Positions 14,022-22,882 are shown, counted from the first letter of the stretch. The stretch is DNA of 64,000 bases from 2-01-FULL-40-13 sp964433155 (GCA_964433155.1 CAYSQE010000005.1:14742-78741); one strand, 5' to 3'. Numbers and translations: made by a program. The notes: generated by a model not told the origin, from the sequence alone.

Positions 14022-16208
14022 ATGGTAAATATTCATTATCAACCTCCAGAAGATCAAGGAAATCCACTCGAGAAATATACGGTAAATCTTACAAAACTTG
14101 CAAAAGACGGTAAACTTGATCCTGTCATAGGGCGAGATAATGAGATTAGACGCGTTATTCAAATTCTCTCGAGAAGGACAAAAAATAATCCAGTCCTTCT
14201 TGGTGATCCAGGAGTAGGCAAAACTGCAATTGTTGAAGGACTTGCACAACGGATCATCGACGGCGATGTCCCAGATACGCTTAAAAATAAACAAATTCTT
14301 TCTTTAGATTTAGCTGGTATTTTAGCCGGAGCTGCTTTCAGGGGAGAATTTGAGCAGCGTCTCAAAAAAGTTCTTGAAGCAATTGAAAAGGGTGAAGGTA
14401 AGTACATCCTTTTTATGGATGAACTTCATACGATAGTTGGAGCAGGAGCTGCAGAAGGTGCGGTTGACGCTGGAAACATTCTTAAACCAGCTTTAGCTCG
14501 AGGCGCTCTCCATGCAGTTGGAGCAACAACAGTGAGAGAGTATCGACAGTATATTGAAAAAGATGCAGCGCTTGAAAGACGATTCCAGCCTGTTTATGTA
14601 GACGAACCAACCATTGAAGATAGTATTGCCATACTTCGCGGGGTTAAAGAAAAGTATGAAGTCCACCACGGTATAAAAATCTCAGATGATGCGGTCATAG
14701 CTGCAGTCAATCTGTCTGTCAGATATATTACTGATCGTTTTCTCCCTGATAAAGCTATTGATCTTATCGACGAAGCTGCCGCATCGGCCAAAATTGACGT
14801 CGACTCTTTGCCTCTAGAACTTGATCAAATGAAAAGAAAAATCGTACAGCTTACCATCGAACTTACTGCACTTAAACGCGAAAGAGGGCTTGATTTGAGG
14901 AAAAAGAATATTGAGGAAGAAAAGAAAAGACTAGAAAAAAGATTTGTTGACCTTGAAAAAAAGTGGAAAGAACAAAAAAAAGTCATCTCTGAGTTACAAA
15001 AGTATCGTGTCGAGTTGGATAAGCTTAAAGCAGAATTGGATAAATCAGAACGAGATGTAATGCTTGAAAAAGCTGCAGAATTAAAATATGGAAAAATTCC
15101 CGAGATTGAAAAAAAATTAAAAGAGGTTGAGGTCGAGTGGAAAAAAATTCCTCTGCAAGATAGATTACTTAAAGAACAGGTCACAGAAGAAGACATCGCA
15201 AAAATTGTAGCTCGTTGGACGAATATCCCTGTTACAAGACTTCTCGCCACTGAGTCTCAAAAACTTGCCAAACTAGAAGATGAGCTAAAATCACGGGTTG
15301 TGGGACAAGATACACCCCTCCACAAAATAGCTAATGCCGTACGGCGATCTCGTGCAGGATTGTCTGAAGAAAATCGGCCCATCGGATCATTTCTTTTCTT
15401 AGGACCAACTGGAGTTGGAAAAACTGAGTCAGCAAAAGCTCTCGCCTACTCTCTTTTTAACGATGAAAAAGCAATGATTCGAATTGATATGAGCGAATAT
15501 CAGGAAGCTCATACGGTCGCTCGCCTCATCGGAGCTCCTCCCGGATATGTGGGGTATGAAGAAGGTGGGCAACTCACAGAAGCGGTCAGACGGAAGCCTT
15601 ATTCAGTAGTTCTATTTGATGAGGTTGAAAAAGCAAATCCTCAGATTTTCAACGTATTTTTGCAGATTTTTGATGAAGGTAGATTGACCGATGGGCGAGG
15701 AAGAACTGTAAACTTCAAAAACACTATCATCATCCTCACATCAAACTTGGGAAGTGAGGTTTTTAGCCATTCTCCCTCAACCGCCGCGGTTGAGGAGCGA
15801 AGCGGGAAAACCGCGGCGGTTCAAAAAAAAAGAGAGGAACAAATTATGGATTTAATCCGAAAATTCTTTAGGCCCGAATTTATCAATCGCTTGGATTCAC
15901 TTATCATATTTCATCCCCTATCTTCTGAAATGATTACAAAGATTATAGATCTTCAATTACAAGAAGTTGATAAACGGCTAAAAAAACAAAACCTATATCT
16001 TTCAGTAACTGAATCTGTCAAAAAATTCTTAAAAGTCGTTGGCTTTGACGAAGTATATGGGGCACGGCCCTTAAAAAGAGTCATCAACGAATTCATTGTT
16101 GACGAAATCGCTCTTCAAATTGTTGAAGGGAAAATAAAATCAGGAGATAGGATAAACGTCGACTACAGAAATAATAAAATCCAAGTCGCGGTTAAGAAAC
16201 CGAATTAA
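14022..16208 (+). CDS. clpB: ClpB-type disaggregase lacking the N domain
   Basis: Hsp100 AAA+ unfoldase, 728 residues against about 860 in usual ClpB. The missing part is the N-terminal substrate domain: the protein begins a few residues before the first AAA module (KDGKLDPVIGRDNEIRR). NBD1 has GDPGVGKT and ILFMDELH; the coiled-coil middle domain (about 270-370) is of ClpB length; NBD2 has GPTGVGKT and VVLFDEVEKA. A GC-rich palindromic insert (SPSTAAVEERSGKTAAVQ, about residues 584-601) lies in NBD2 after the sensor strand TIIILTSNLGS. Promoter and inverted repeat upstream point to heat-type repression. Confidence 0.92.
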   Translation: MVNIHYQPPEDQGNPLEKYTVNLTKLAKDGKLDPVIGRDNEIRRVIQILSRRTKNNPVLLGDPGVGKTAIVEGLAQRIIDGDVPDTLKNKQILSLDLAGILAGAAFRGEFEQRLKKVLEAIEKGEGKYILFMDELHTIVGAGAAEGAVDAGNILKPALARGALHAVGATTVREYRQYIEKDAALERRFQPVYVDEPTIEDSIAILRGVKEKYEVHHGIKISDDAVIAAVNLSVRYITDRFLPDKAIDLIDEAAASAKIDVDSLPLELDQMKRKIVQLTIELTALKRERGLDLRKKNIEEEKKRLEKRFVDLEKKWKEQKKVISELQKYRVELDKLKAELDKSERDVMLEKAAELKYGKIPEIEKKLKEVEVEWKKIPLQDRLLKEQVTEEDIAKIVARWTNIPVTRLLATESQKLAKLEDELKSRVVGQDTPLHKIANAVRRSRAGLSEENRPIGSFLFLGPTGVGKTESAKALAYSLFNDEKAMIRIDMSEYQEAHTVARLIGAPPGYVGYEEGGQLTEAVRRKPYSVVLFDEVEKANPQIFNVFLQIFDEGRLTDGRGRTVNFKNTIIILTSNLGSEVFSHSPSTAAVEERSGKTAAVQKKREEQIMDLIRKFFRPEFINRLDSLIIFHPLSSEMITKIIDLQLQEVDKRLKKQNLYLSVTESVKKFLKVVGFDEVYGARPLKRVINEFIVDEIALQIVEGKIKSGDRINVDYRNNKIQVAVKKPN
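15775..15821. repeat. GC-rich palindromic insert in clpB
   Basis: Perfect 13-base inverted repeat (AACCGCCGCGGTT at 15779-15791, complement at 15809-15821) around GAGGAGCGAAGCGGG. A nested hairpin CCTCAACC-GCCGC-GGTTGAGG occupies 15775-15795. It encodes about 18 extra residues in NBD2. Confidence 0.8.
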
Positions 16209-16581
16209 AAATCTTTTCTGCAATTTCTTTCATCTCTTCCTTAGGAAACTGTCTTGTTTCAGGAACAAACGCAGTTTCTCCTTCTGTACGGGGAAGAATA
16301 TGAACGTGTGCATGAGCAACTTCCAAACCGTGTGTGACGTAGGTTACAAAAGAAGGCGAGAGTGCTTTTTGCATTGCTTTAGTCAATTTTAAAACTGCTT
16401 CCCAATATTTTCCAAACTCTGGAACATCATAAACCCATCGATAATGTTTTTTGGGGATACAAATAGTGTGTCCTTTTACACGGGGAAAAATGTCTAAGAA
16501 TCCTAAAAACATTTCATCTTCATAAACTTTATAGCTGGGAGATTTGCCGGAAACTATTTGACAAAAAATACAGTTTTCCAT
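16192..16581 (-). CDS. HIT-family nucleotide hydrolase
   Basis: A 129-residue histidine-triad protein. It begins CIFCQIVSGKSPSYKVYED (with zinc-type cysteines) and carries the triad HAHVHILPR. Relatives cleave AMP from aminoacyl or lysyl adenylates or dinucleoside polyphosphates. A TAAAAT box at 16588-16593, six bases before the ATG, supports the start. It converges with clpB, overlapping it by 17 bases. Confidence 0.9.
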   Translation of the reverse strand: MENCIFCQIVSGKSPSYKVYEDEMFLGFLDIFPRVKGHTICIPKKHYRWVYDVPEFGKYWEAVLKLTKAMQKALSPSFVTYVTHGLEVAHAHVHILPRTEGETAFVPETRQFPKEEMKEIAEKIFNSVS

Positions 16582-16587
16582 AGACTG

Positions 16588-16593
16588 ATTTTA
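16588..16593 (-). promoter_or_regulatory. -10 box of the HIT gene
   Basis: TAAAAT on the minus strand, six bases before the ATG at 16581. Confidence 0.45.
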
Positions 16594-16602
16594 TAAAAAA
16601 TC

Positions 16603-17016
16603 TTAAAACGACGTTTTTAAGCGTAATTTTTTAAAGTCTCGATCGAGCGTAAAAATCTCATCCATTTTAAAATCTTTATAGAGTACATAACTTACTGCAT
16701 CCGTAAAGGAAATTTTATGTTCGGAAAACTTGAGAAATAATGCTTGAGTTTTTTTAAATACATGTCGATCAATAAATAGTACTTTAATTTCACCTTCAAT
16801 TTCTGCTCTTTGCAAATAAACGAAAATTTTCTCTACTAGCGATCTGTGATATCTTGAGACAAACCAAGTAAATAATTCGTCCAACACATAATCAGAAGTG
16901 AACAAACGGGTTTTTGTTTTTTGGTACAAGTCAAGCTTTTCAGAAACTTCGCTATGGTAGGTTGCATCTTTTCTAAAGTAGGAGATAAAAGCCGAAGTAT
17001 CAATAAAGACTCTCAT
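16603..17016 (-). CDS. PIN-domain ribonuclease toxin, VapC-like
   Basis: A 137-residue PIN protein: MRVFIDTSAFISYFRKD gives the first acidic residue, DYVLDELFTW the second, and ISFTDAVSYVL and FTLDRDFKKL the third and fourth. All four positions that bind metal are kept, so it should be an active RNase toxin. The ATG overlaps the stop of the antitoxin gene by 4 bases. Confidence 0.85.
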   Translation of the reverse strand: MRVFIDTSAFISYFRKDATYHSEVSEKLDLYQKTKTRLFTSDYVLDELFTWFVSRYHRSLVEKIFVYLQRAEIEGEIKVLFIDRHVFKKTQALFLKFSEHKISFTDAVSYVLYKDFKMDEIFTLDRDFKKLRLKTSF

Positions 17017-17285
17017 ACATTATCTTGATGATATACAATTTCATCAATCGATTCTGTATCATCAATTTTTTTTTCATCTTTGATAAAACCGCATAATTTA
17101 TTAAGATAGTAATAACGAGGAGGCTTTTTAGCAGTAATGATTTGAGAAATATAGTCTACAAATCCTGTGGCAATACGGTCAATAGCTTCACGCAAGAGCT
17201 CTGATCTTTTAAAAGGGGTAAGATCTCTAAAATCATCCATTATGGCAAGCGAATTGGGACTCAAATAAATCTGGTATCTTCTCAT
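17013..17285 (-). CDS. Ribbon-helix-helix-type antitoxin
   Basis: A 90-residue partner of the PIN toxin. The N-terminal strand RRYQIYLSPNSLAIMDDF and helices KRSELLREAIDRIA look like a CopG/RHH DNA-binding fold; the acidic C terminus (DDTESIDEIVYHQ) would contact the toxin. The start codon is six bases after a TGTAAT -10 box that lies inside an inverted repeat, so autoregulation of a leaderless mRNA is expected. Confidence 0.7.
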   Translation of the reverse strand: MRRYQIYLSPNSLAIMDDFRDLTPFKRSELLREAIDRIATGFVDYISQIITAKKPPRYYYLNKLCGFIKDEKKIDDTESIDEIVYHQDNV

Positions 17286-17320
17286 ATATACATTACATCA
17301 TATGGTGTATATTTTGTCAA
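17286..17320 (-). promoter_or_regulatory. VapBC-like promoter with operator
   Basis: Minus strand: TTGACA (17315-17320), 17-base spacer, TGTAAT (17292-17297), then 6 bases to the ATG. ATATACA (17286-17292) and TGTATAT (17306-17312) form an inverted repeat covering the -10 and spacer. Confidence 0.65.
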
Positions 17321-17334
17321 GAAGTAAGTAATAC

Positions 17335-17364
17335 TTGACAACGACTTAAGAAGAGCAGTATCAT
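17335..17364 (+). promoter_or_regulatory. Promoter of the central-carbon block
   Basis: TTGACA (17335-17340), 18-base spacer, TATCAT (17359-17364), then exactly six bases to the ATG at 17371. A full promoter with no room for a leader. Confidence 0.7.
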
Positions 17365-17370
17365 ACCGCT

Positions 17371-18375
17371 ATGAACAGCAAACTTCTCATAGAAGTAGCT
17401 AAAAAAGTCGTTTCAAGAACTATTCTTGCCGCGGACGAAAGCACAGGAACGATAAAAAAAAGACTCGCCACCATAGGAATTGAATCCACTCCAGAAATAA
17501 ATAGACAGTATAGACAACTCCTTTTTACAGCAAAAGGGATTGAAAAGTATGTCAGCGGAGTAATTCTTTATGACGAAACAATTCGACAGTCCACGGACAG
17601 CAACATTCCGTTTCCAAAACTTCTGATCAAAAAAGGGATCGTACCTGGTATTAAAGTCGATAAAGGAACAATAAACCTGCCAACTCTAGGGGTGGATAAA
17701 TTTACTCAAGGGTTAGATAAGCTAACAGATCGGCTCCAGGAATATAAACAGTTAGGCGCACAATTTGCCAAGTGGCGAGCTGTTTATACTATTGATGAAA
17801 GTAGTCCATCGGATACCGTTCTTGAAAAAAATGCCCACGATCTGGCTGTCTATGCGATACTTTGCCAGGAGGCTGATATTGTACCGATTGTGGAACCTGA
17901 AGTGCTCATGGATGGAGAGCATTCTTTGGAAAAAGATAAGAGGGTGACCGCAAAAGTTCTTTCAATAGTATTTAAAAAACTAAAAGAGTATGGTGTTTAT
18001 TTTCCCGGAATGATTCTCAAACCAAACATGGTTACATCCGGTAAAAATCACTCTCAACAGGCATCTGTTGAAAAAGTCGCAGAGATAACGCTCAAAGTTC
18101 TCAAAAAAACAGTTCCGAGTAGTGTACTTGGGGTCGCCTTTCTTTCTGGTGGACAAAGCCCCGATCTGGCAACTACTCATCTAGATAAAATAAATAAAAT
18201 CAGAAACAAAAATAAATCTTCGTATCCTTGGCGATTGACTGCTTCCTATGGAAGAGCTCTCCAGGGAGAGGCACTTGAGGCGTGGTCTGGTAAAAAGCAA
18301 AATGTTCAAAAAGCTCAAAAAGTATTTATAACTCGTGCAGAGAAAGTATATAAAGCAAGCATTGGAATGCTGTAA
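17371..18375 (+). CDS. Class I fructose-bisphosphate aldolase
   Basis: A 334-residue aldolase of the eukaryote-like class I family, which cleaves fructose-1,6-bisphosphate through a Schiff base. Signatures are ILAADESTGTIKKRLA near the N terminus, AKWRAVYTI, the Schiff-base lysine in GMILKPNMV, and LSGGQSPDLAT. First gene of a same-strand block with GlpX, GAPDH and PGK, so the block covers the aldolase-to-PGK steps in both directions. The promoter at 17335-17364 predicts a leaderless mRNA. Confidence 0.92.
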   Translation: MNSKLLIEVAKKVVSRTILAADESTGTIKKRLATIGIESTPEINRQYRQLLFTAKGIEKYVSGVILYDETIRQSTDSNIPFPKLLIKKGIVPGIKVDKGTINLPTLGVDKFTQGLDKLTDRLQEYKQLGAQFAKWRAVYTIDESSPSDTVLEKNAHDLAVYAILCQEADIVPIVEPEVLMDGEHSLEKDKRVTAKVLSIVFKKLKEYGVYFPGMILKPNMVTSGKNHSQQASVEKVAEITLKVLKKTVPSSVLGVAFLSGGQSPDLATTHLDKINKIRNKNKSSYPWRLTASYGRALQGEALEAWSGKKQNVQKAQKVFITRAEKVYKASIGML

Positions 18376-18378
18376 ACT

Positions 18379-19326
18379 ATGGATAGAAATCTTGCTTTAG
18401 AATTCGTAAGAGTCACTGAAGCCGCTGCTATTTCTGCTGCCAAGTGGATTGGCCGGGGCGACAAACATGCAGCTGATCAAGCTGCGGTTGACGCTATGAG
18501 ATCTCGACTAAATCAGATAGATTTTTCAGGCACAGTAGTTATTGGAGAAGGCAAAAAAGATGAGGCACCCGAACTGTTTATCGGTGAAAAATTAGGAAAA
18601 AGTCATACCGTCCAAATGGATTTAGCCGTTGACCCTCTTGAATGCACCGATAGCGTCGCCCATGGAAGATATAATGCGTTGTCTGTAATCGTAGCCGGTG
18701 CAAAAAAAACACTATTTCATGCACCAGATACCTACATGGAAAAACTTGCGGTTGGCCCTGAAGCCAAAAACATAATCGATCTAGATGCCCCCGTAAATGT
18801 TAATATAAAAAAAACTGCAAAAGCCTTAGGCAAAGACATAAGCGAAATAACCGTAATCATACTCGATCGTGAAAGACATTCTCAACTTATAAGTCAAATA
18901 CGATCGGTCGGAGCTCGAGTTAGATTGATTACAGACGGTGATGTAGCCGGAGCAATCGCCCCTTCTCTTCCCGATACAGATATCGATATGTTAATGGGTA
19001 TCGGCGCGAGTGCAGAAGCTGTACTTGCAGCCACAGCAATAAAAATTCTGGGTGGCGAAATTTTAGCTCGATTCAAGCCGCAAAAAGAATCTCAGATCTT
19101 AGAAATAAAAAAAATGGGGATAAAAAATTTAGATAGAATATATAACTCTGGGGATTTAGCAAAAGGAAAACAGCTTACATTCACTGCAACTGGCGTCATC
19201 GAAGGACCACTTCTCAAAGGAGTCGAGTTTAAAAAAAATACCATCGTTACACATTCTTTAGTCATAAGAGGAATATCGGGGACAATTAGATACATAACAA
19301 CTCATCATCATTACCTCAGAATGTAG
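18379..19326 (+). CDS. glpX: Fructose-1,6-bisphosphatase class II, GlpX
   Basis: A 315-residue metal-dependent phosphatase that makes fructose-6-phosphate in gluconeogenesis. Recognisable are AAISAAKWIGRGDKHAADQAAVDAM (shown here as AAISAAKWIGRGDKHAAD), the metal site DLAVDPLECTDSVAHG and the GIGASAEAVLAATAIK segment. It follows the aldolase by 3 bases, so aldolase and phosphatase are co-translated. This pairing favours the gluconeogenic direction or pentose supply (inference). Confidence 0.92.
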   Translation: MDRNLALEFVRVTEAAAISAAKWIGRGDKHAADQAAVDAMRSRLNQIDFSGTVVIGEGKKDEAPELFIGEKLGKSHTVQMDLAVDPLECTDSVAHGRYNALSVIVAGAKKTLFHAPDTYMEKLAVGPEAKNIIDLDAPVNVNIKKTAKALGKDISEITVIILDRERHSQLISQIRSVGARVRLITDGDVAGAIAPSLPDTDIDMLMGIGASAEAVLAATAIKILGGEILARFKPQKESQILEIKKMGIKNLDRIYNSGDLAKGKQLTFTATGVIEGPLLKGVEFKKNTIVTHSLVIRGISGTIRYITTHHHYLRM

Positions 19327-19332
19327 TACAAT
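19327..19332 (+). promoter_or_regulatory. -10 box of the GAPDH gene
   Basis: TACAAT directly after the glpX stop, six bases before the ATG at 19339. No strong -35 is visible. It could give GAPDH its own transcript inside the block. Confidence 0.5.
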
Positions 19333-19338
19333 TTTTTT

Positions 19339-20373
19339 ATGAAGCGTTTAAAAGTAGGGCTTAACGGTTTTGGTCGAATCGGCAGATCTTTCACACGCAT
19401 TGGTCTCAAACGAGACACATTTGATATAGTAGCTATCAACACGAGAAAAACTTCAAATAAAATAATGGCCTATCTTCTTCAATACGACTCTATCTATCGT
19501 AAATTCGATAAAAGCGTCAACGAGGAACAGGATGGAATTTCTGTCGACGGAAAAAAAATTTTGACAACCTTAGGTGAGGACCCATCGCTTATTCCTTGGG
19601 AAAAATCTGGAGTAGATATAGTCGTTGATGCAACCGGTGCATTTAACACGTCTGAAGATCTTAAAAAACATATTAGAGGAACCGTAAAAAAAGTAATTCT
19701 CACCGCTCCGGCAAAAGATGAAGAAATGCCTCATATCGTTCTTGGGGTAAACGATAATAGTTTTGATTTTAAAGGAAACGCTGTAATTTCAAATTGTTCA
19801 TGCACTACAAATTCTGCTTCTCCACTTTTTAAAGTCCTCGATGACAATTTTAAAGTTGTATCAGGATTTCTTACAACTTCTCACGCCTACACTCAGACTC
19901 AACCTCTTTTAGATGATGCTGGAAAATCGCCCGATCGTTCACGAGCGGCTGGACTCAATATCGTTCCCACAACTACAGGTGCCGCAAAAGCGGTTGTCAA
20001 AACTCTTCCTCATCTGAAAGGAAAAATTGACGGAATGGCAATCAGAGTCCCGGTTCCGATTGTTTCCTTTTCTGATGTCTCAGCTGTTGTCGAAAAAAAC
20101 ACCACGATTGAAGAAGTAAATCTAGCCTTTAAAAAAGCATCAGAAACTTCGATGAAAGGAATACTTGCGTATGAAACTGCGGTACTTGTTTCATCGGACT
20201 ATATTGGTTCTCCTTACTCCTGCATTTTCGATGCTAACTATACGAAAGTCATTAACGGCCTGCCGGCAGGCAGGCAGGTAACTTTTGTCAAAGTGTTTGG
20301 CTGGTATGATAATGAGTGGGGATACTCCACACGACTCGTTGATCTGGTTGAACAATTGGCAAATGTTATATAA
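19339..20373 (+). CDS. gap: Glyceraldehyde-3-phosphate dehydrogenase, type I
   Basis: A 344-residue glycolytic enzyme: NAD-binding GLNGFGRIGRSFTR, catalytic cysteine in SNCSCTTNSASPLF, substrate site around TTTGAAKAV, and the C-terminal VFGWYDNEWGYS. A palindromic insert (20259-20278) adds about six residues (LPAGRQ) in the strand just before the conserved FVKVFGWYDNEWGYS. Position in the carbon block, with pgk directly downstream, is usual. Confidence 0.95.
   Translation: MKRLKVGLNGFGRIGRSFTRIGLKRDTFDIVAINTRKTSNKIMAYLLQYDSIYRKFDKSVNEEQDGISVDGKKILTTLGEDPSLIPWEKSGVDIVVDATGAFNTSEDLKKHIRGTVKKVILTAPAKDEEMPHIVLGVNDNSFDFKGNAVISNCSCTTNSASPLFKVLDDNFKVVSGFLTTSHAYTQTQPLLDDAGKSPDRSRAAGLNIVPTTTGAAKAVVKTLPHLKGKIDGMAIRVPVPIVSFSDVSAVVEKNTTIEEVNLAFKKASETSMKGILAYETAVLVSSDYIGSPYSCIFDANYTKVINGLPAGRQVTFVKVFGWYDNEWGYSTRLVDLVEQLANVI
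20259..20278. repeat. GC-rich palindromic insert in GAPDH gene
   Basis: CCTGCCGGCAGG palindrome plus CAGGCAGG, the same unit as in era (1781-1798). It encodes LPAGRQ, absent from ordinary GAPDH at this point. Confidence 0.8.
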
Positions 20374-20385
20374 TTAGCTTTCATT

Positions 20386-21576
20386 ATGGGCCAATCAAAA
20401 ATCAGCTATATCGACGATATTAATATCAAAAATAAAAGAGTTTTACTTCGAGCAGATTTTGACGTTAGTCTAAACCCTAACTATACGATTGCAGATGACG
20501 CTCGTATTAAACAAAATCTTCCTACCATTAATTACTTGTTAAAAAAACGGAATAGATTAATTTGTATGGCCAAACTCGATCGGCCCAAAGGAAGAGATCC
20601 AAAATATTCAATGAAGATTGTTGTACAACGGCTAAAACAATATCTTCCAGATTATAAAATTCGACTTGTTGACGATTTTTTGAAAGCGGATAAAACAATA
20701 TTTGAAAAACAAAAGGAAAATGAGCTTTTGGTTTTGGAAAACATGCGCTATTATGAAGAAAATAAAAAGAATGACGATGCTTTTGCAAAAAAGCTAGCTG
20801 AGCTTGCAGATATTTATGTGAATGACGGCTTCTCTATGTCTCATCGAGCAGAAAGCTGGGTGGTTGACGTACCAAAATATATCCCTGCATATGGAGGACT
20901 TCTTCTTAAGAAAGAAGTCAGGATAATTTCAAAAGCAACTAAGAAACCAAAAAAACCATTTGTCGCGATCATTGGAGGTGCAAAAATCGAGACGAAAATA
21001 AATGTTGTCAATAAACTCATCGAAATTGCCGACTATGTGCTCATCGGTGGAGGTTTGGCGAACACTTTTTTATGTGCCCATGGCTATGAGATTGGTAAAA
21101 GCTACTGTCAACTCGAATATGTCACCATGGCCAGAAAACTTCTTTTGCATGCTTCCCAGAAAAAGACAGCAATAGTTATTCCATCAGATGTCGTAATTGG
21201 TAAACCAACCAACAGTGAAAATGGGGGTAAGGTAGTCAAGGTTGATCAAATCCCAAAAGGAGGTTTTGCATTAGATATTGGGCCAGAAACCCAAGCCAAA
21301 TTTGGATCGATCATAGCTAAAGCAAAAACAATCATCTGGAGTGGACCGGTTGGCTATTTTGAAAATCCTGCTTTTAGAAGAGGAACTGATTTTATCTATT
21401 ATGCAATTTCAGATAACAAAGAGGCCACCTCAATTGTGGGTGGAGGTGATACCCTTTCGGCAATCTCGAAAAAAGAGTATCTGGATACAATTACCCACAT
21501 ATCAACTGGTGGAGGAGCTATGCTTGAATTTATAGAAAAAGGGACTTTACCAGGTATAGAAGCATTGAAGAGTTAG
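20386..21576 (+). CDS. pgk: Phosphoglycerate kinase
   Basis: Transfers phosphate from 1,3-bisphosphoglycerate to ADP. In 396 residues the substrate-binding RADFDVSLN, hinge GGAKIETKINV, GPVGYFENPAF and nucleotide loop GGGDTLSAI followed by STGGGAMLEF are all present. A TATAAT at 20369-20374 overlaps the end of the GAPDH gene, 11 bases before the ATG. The gene ends in an AT-rich repeat stretch shared with other loci. Confidence 0.95.
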   Translation: MGQSKISYIDDINIKNKRVLLRADFDVSLNPNYTIADDARIKQNLPTINYLLKKRNRLICMAKLDRPKGRDPKYSMKIVVQRLKQYLPDYKIRLVDDFLKADKTIFEKQKENELLVLENMRYYEENKKNDDAFAKKLAELADIYVNDGFSMSHRAESWVVDVPKYIPAYGGLLLKKEVRIISKATKKPKKPFVAIIGGAKIETKINVVNKLIEIADYVLIGGGLANTFLCAHGYEIGKSYCQLEYVTMARKLLLHASQKKTAIVIPSDVVIGKPTNSENGGKVVKVDQIPKGGFALDIGPETQAKFGSIIAKAKTIIWSGPVGYFENPAFRRGTDFIYYAISDNKEATSIVGGGDTLSAISKKEYLDTITHISTGGGAMLEFIEKGTLPGIEALKS

Positions 21577-21600
21577 TTAATCTCTTAGTTATTAGTTAGT
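21571..21600. repeat. AT-rich repeat between pgk and DUF192 gene
   Basis: AGTTAGTTAATCTCTTAGTT-type units. Same family as the in-frame inserts, here overlapping the pgk stop and the intergenic gap. Confidence 0.45.
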
Positions 21601-22008
21601 TCGAGGAATCTCGATAACTTTATTTACTTCTTGCGGTGAATTTACAAGAACTGTTTCTTTACTTTTTTCAATAGATGGAAGAAAATCTTTACCAACTATC
21701 ATGTCTCCGTCTAACCAATAAAGGTCCAAATCCATATACGTATTTTTATTCCAAAAACTACGATAATCTTTATCTGGAAATAAAAAAATCATCCCGTCTA
21801 CTCCTTCGAGTTTTCGATAATACATGAGTCCCTTTTGCCATTTTTCTGGCGTATCTGCAACGAGAAGTTTGTAGTTGGTAGTTTGTAGTTGGTAGTTTAT
21901 TATCGAAAAATTCTTATAGTCATTTTTGTTATCTATTTTTTTGTTTAGAAAGAAAAATGCTAGTAAAGCCATAACGAAAATAAATATAAATAAACCTTTT
22001 TGTTTCAT
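21592..22008 (-). CDS. DUF192 protein with membrane anchor
   Basis: A 138-residue protein with an N-terminal membrane helix (about 4-21) and a DUF192 domain: VADTPEKWQKGLMYYRKLEG, then GMIFLFPDKDYRSFWNKNT and a final YWLDGDMIV. The biochemical function of the family is unknown. The linker between helix and domain is an AT-rich insert (INYQLQTTNYKLL, 21866-21902). It follows the LacD-like aldolase gene by 11 bases and is probably in its operon. Confidence 0.8.
   Translation of the reverse strand: MKQKGLFIFIFVMALLAFFFLNKKIDNKNDYKNFSIINYQLQTTNYKLLVADTPEKWQKGLMYYRKLEGVDGMIFLFPDKDYRSFWNKNTYMDLDLYWLDGDMIVGKDFLPSIEKSKETVLVNSPQEVNKVIEIPRTN
21866..21902. repeat. AT-rich in-frame insert in DUF192 gene
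   Basis: Two and a half copies of GTTTGTAGTTGGTA, read as NYQLQTTNYKLL. A clear tandem unit. Confidence 0.65.
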
Positions 22009-22019
22009 GAAAATTGACT

Positions 22020-22862
22020 TTAGACTAGAAAACTATTTTTCATCACTATCTGAGAAATTTCTTTAAAACGTTTTGCCGCAACTTCACTTAAAAATTTTTT
22101 CCTTTCGCCTGAAGTTTTAGCTTGGCCTATTTCTTGCCATATTGACCGACCAGCCAAAAAACCTGAACATCCGTTAAAACAGGCAATTTCTAAATGGTGT
22201 TTAAAAAATTCATAGGGAATTCCGAGTGTTAAAATTATCCAAGGGGTCTTACCTAATAGTCTCGTAACTTTTTTACAGGAAGCTGCATCTCCAGGATACT
22301 CAAGTTGGAAAATGTCAGGAAATATTTTTTCCCGAAGGAACATTTCTAGACAGGCACTGATTAACTCATATTTTTGGTTATGTTCCTGGTATGGATAAGT
22401 AACAATTTGGAGAAAAAAAGGGGTCCCAAACTTTTTACAGTTTGTGGATATACCCTTTACAATTTCAATCTGTTCCTGTGCGTGAGGAGAGTATGGATTA
22501 AAACTTAAATCCAATTTTATACCAGATGCCCCTTTATCTTTAAGCTGTCCAACTGTATAGGCCAAGACTGCAAGTCTCTCTCCCTCTTGCTCCTCATAGC
22601 CCGATCTTTCTATACATAAGATGTAGGGTTTTTTTGTCGAGAGTTGCAAAGATTGGTAGGCTGGTAAACCATATATTGGATCAATTAACAAACCACTCAA
22701 TTGGTCATGTAAGCTTGCAATTATTTCAGACTTAAATTGTATGATCAGTTGGTCAGAAACAGTAGTAGGGTTTATGAGATTAACAATTTTTCTAAAACTT
22801 GCTCGTTGGTCCAATGCCAGCATCAAAAACCGGCCGTTTTTGCTGAATTGATAGATATCCAT
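22020..22862 (-). CDS. LacD/DhnA-like class I aldolase
   Basis: A 280-residue TIM-barrel aldolase of the LacD (tagatose-1,6-bisphosphate) and sulfofructose-phosphate aldolase kind: MLALDQRASFRKIV, LIDPIYGLPAY, then ASGIKLDL with the likely Schiff-base lysine near a later KTPWIILTLG. Substrate is uncertain; a second sugar-bisphosphate aldolase beside the one at 17371 suggests a separate catabolic entry. TATAAT at 22870-22875, seven bases before the ATG, predicts a leaderless mRNA. Confidence 0.75.
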   Translation of the reverse strand: MDIYQFSKNGRFLMLALDQRASFRKIVNLINPTTVSDQLIIQFKSEIIASLHDQLSGLLIDPIYGLPAYQSLQLSTKKPYILCIERSGYEEQEGERLAVLAYTVGQLKDKGASGIKLDLSFNPYSPHAQEQIEIVKGISTNCKKFGTPFFLQIVTYPYQEHNQKYELISACLEMFLREKIFPDIFQLEYPGDAASCKKVTRLLGKTPWIILTLGIPYEFFKHHLEIACFNGCSGFLAGRSIWQEIGQAKTSGERKKFLSEVAAKRFKEISQIVMKNSFLV

Positions 22863-22869
22863 CTATTTC

Positions 22870-22875
22870 ATTATA
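22870..22875 (-). promoter_or_regulatory. -10 box of the LacD-like aldolase gene
   Basis: TATAAT on the minus strand, seven bases before the ATG at 22862, directly after the upstream gene's terminator. Confidence 0.5.
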
Positions 22876-22882
22876 ACCAAAA

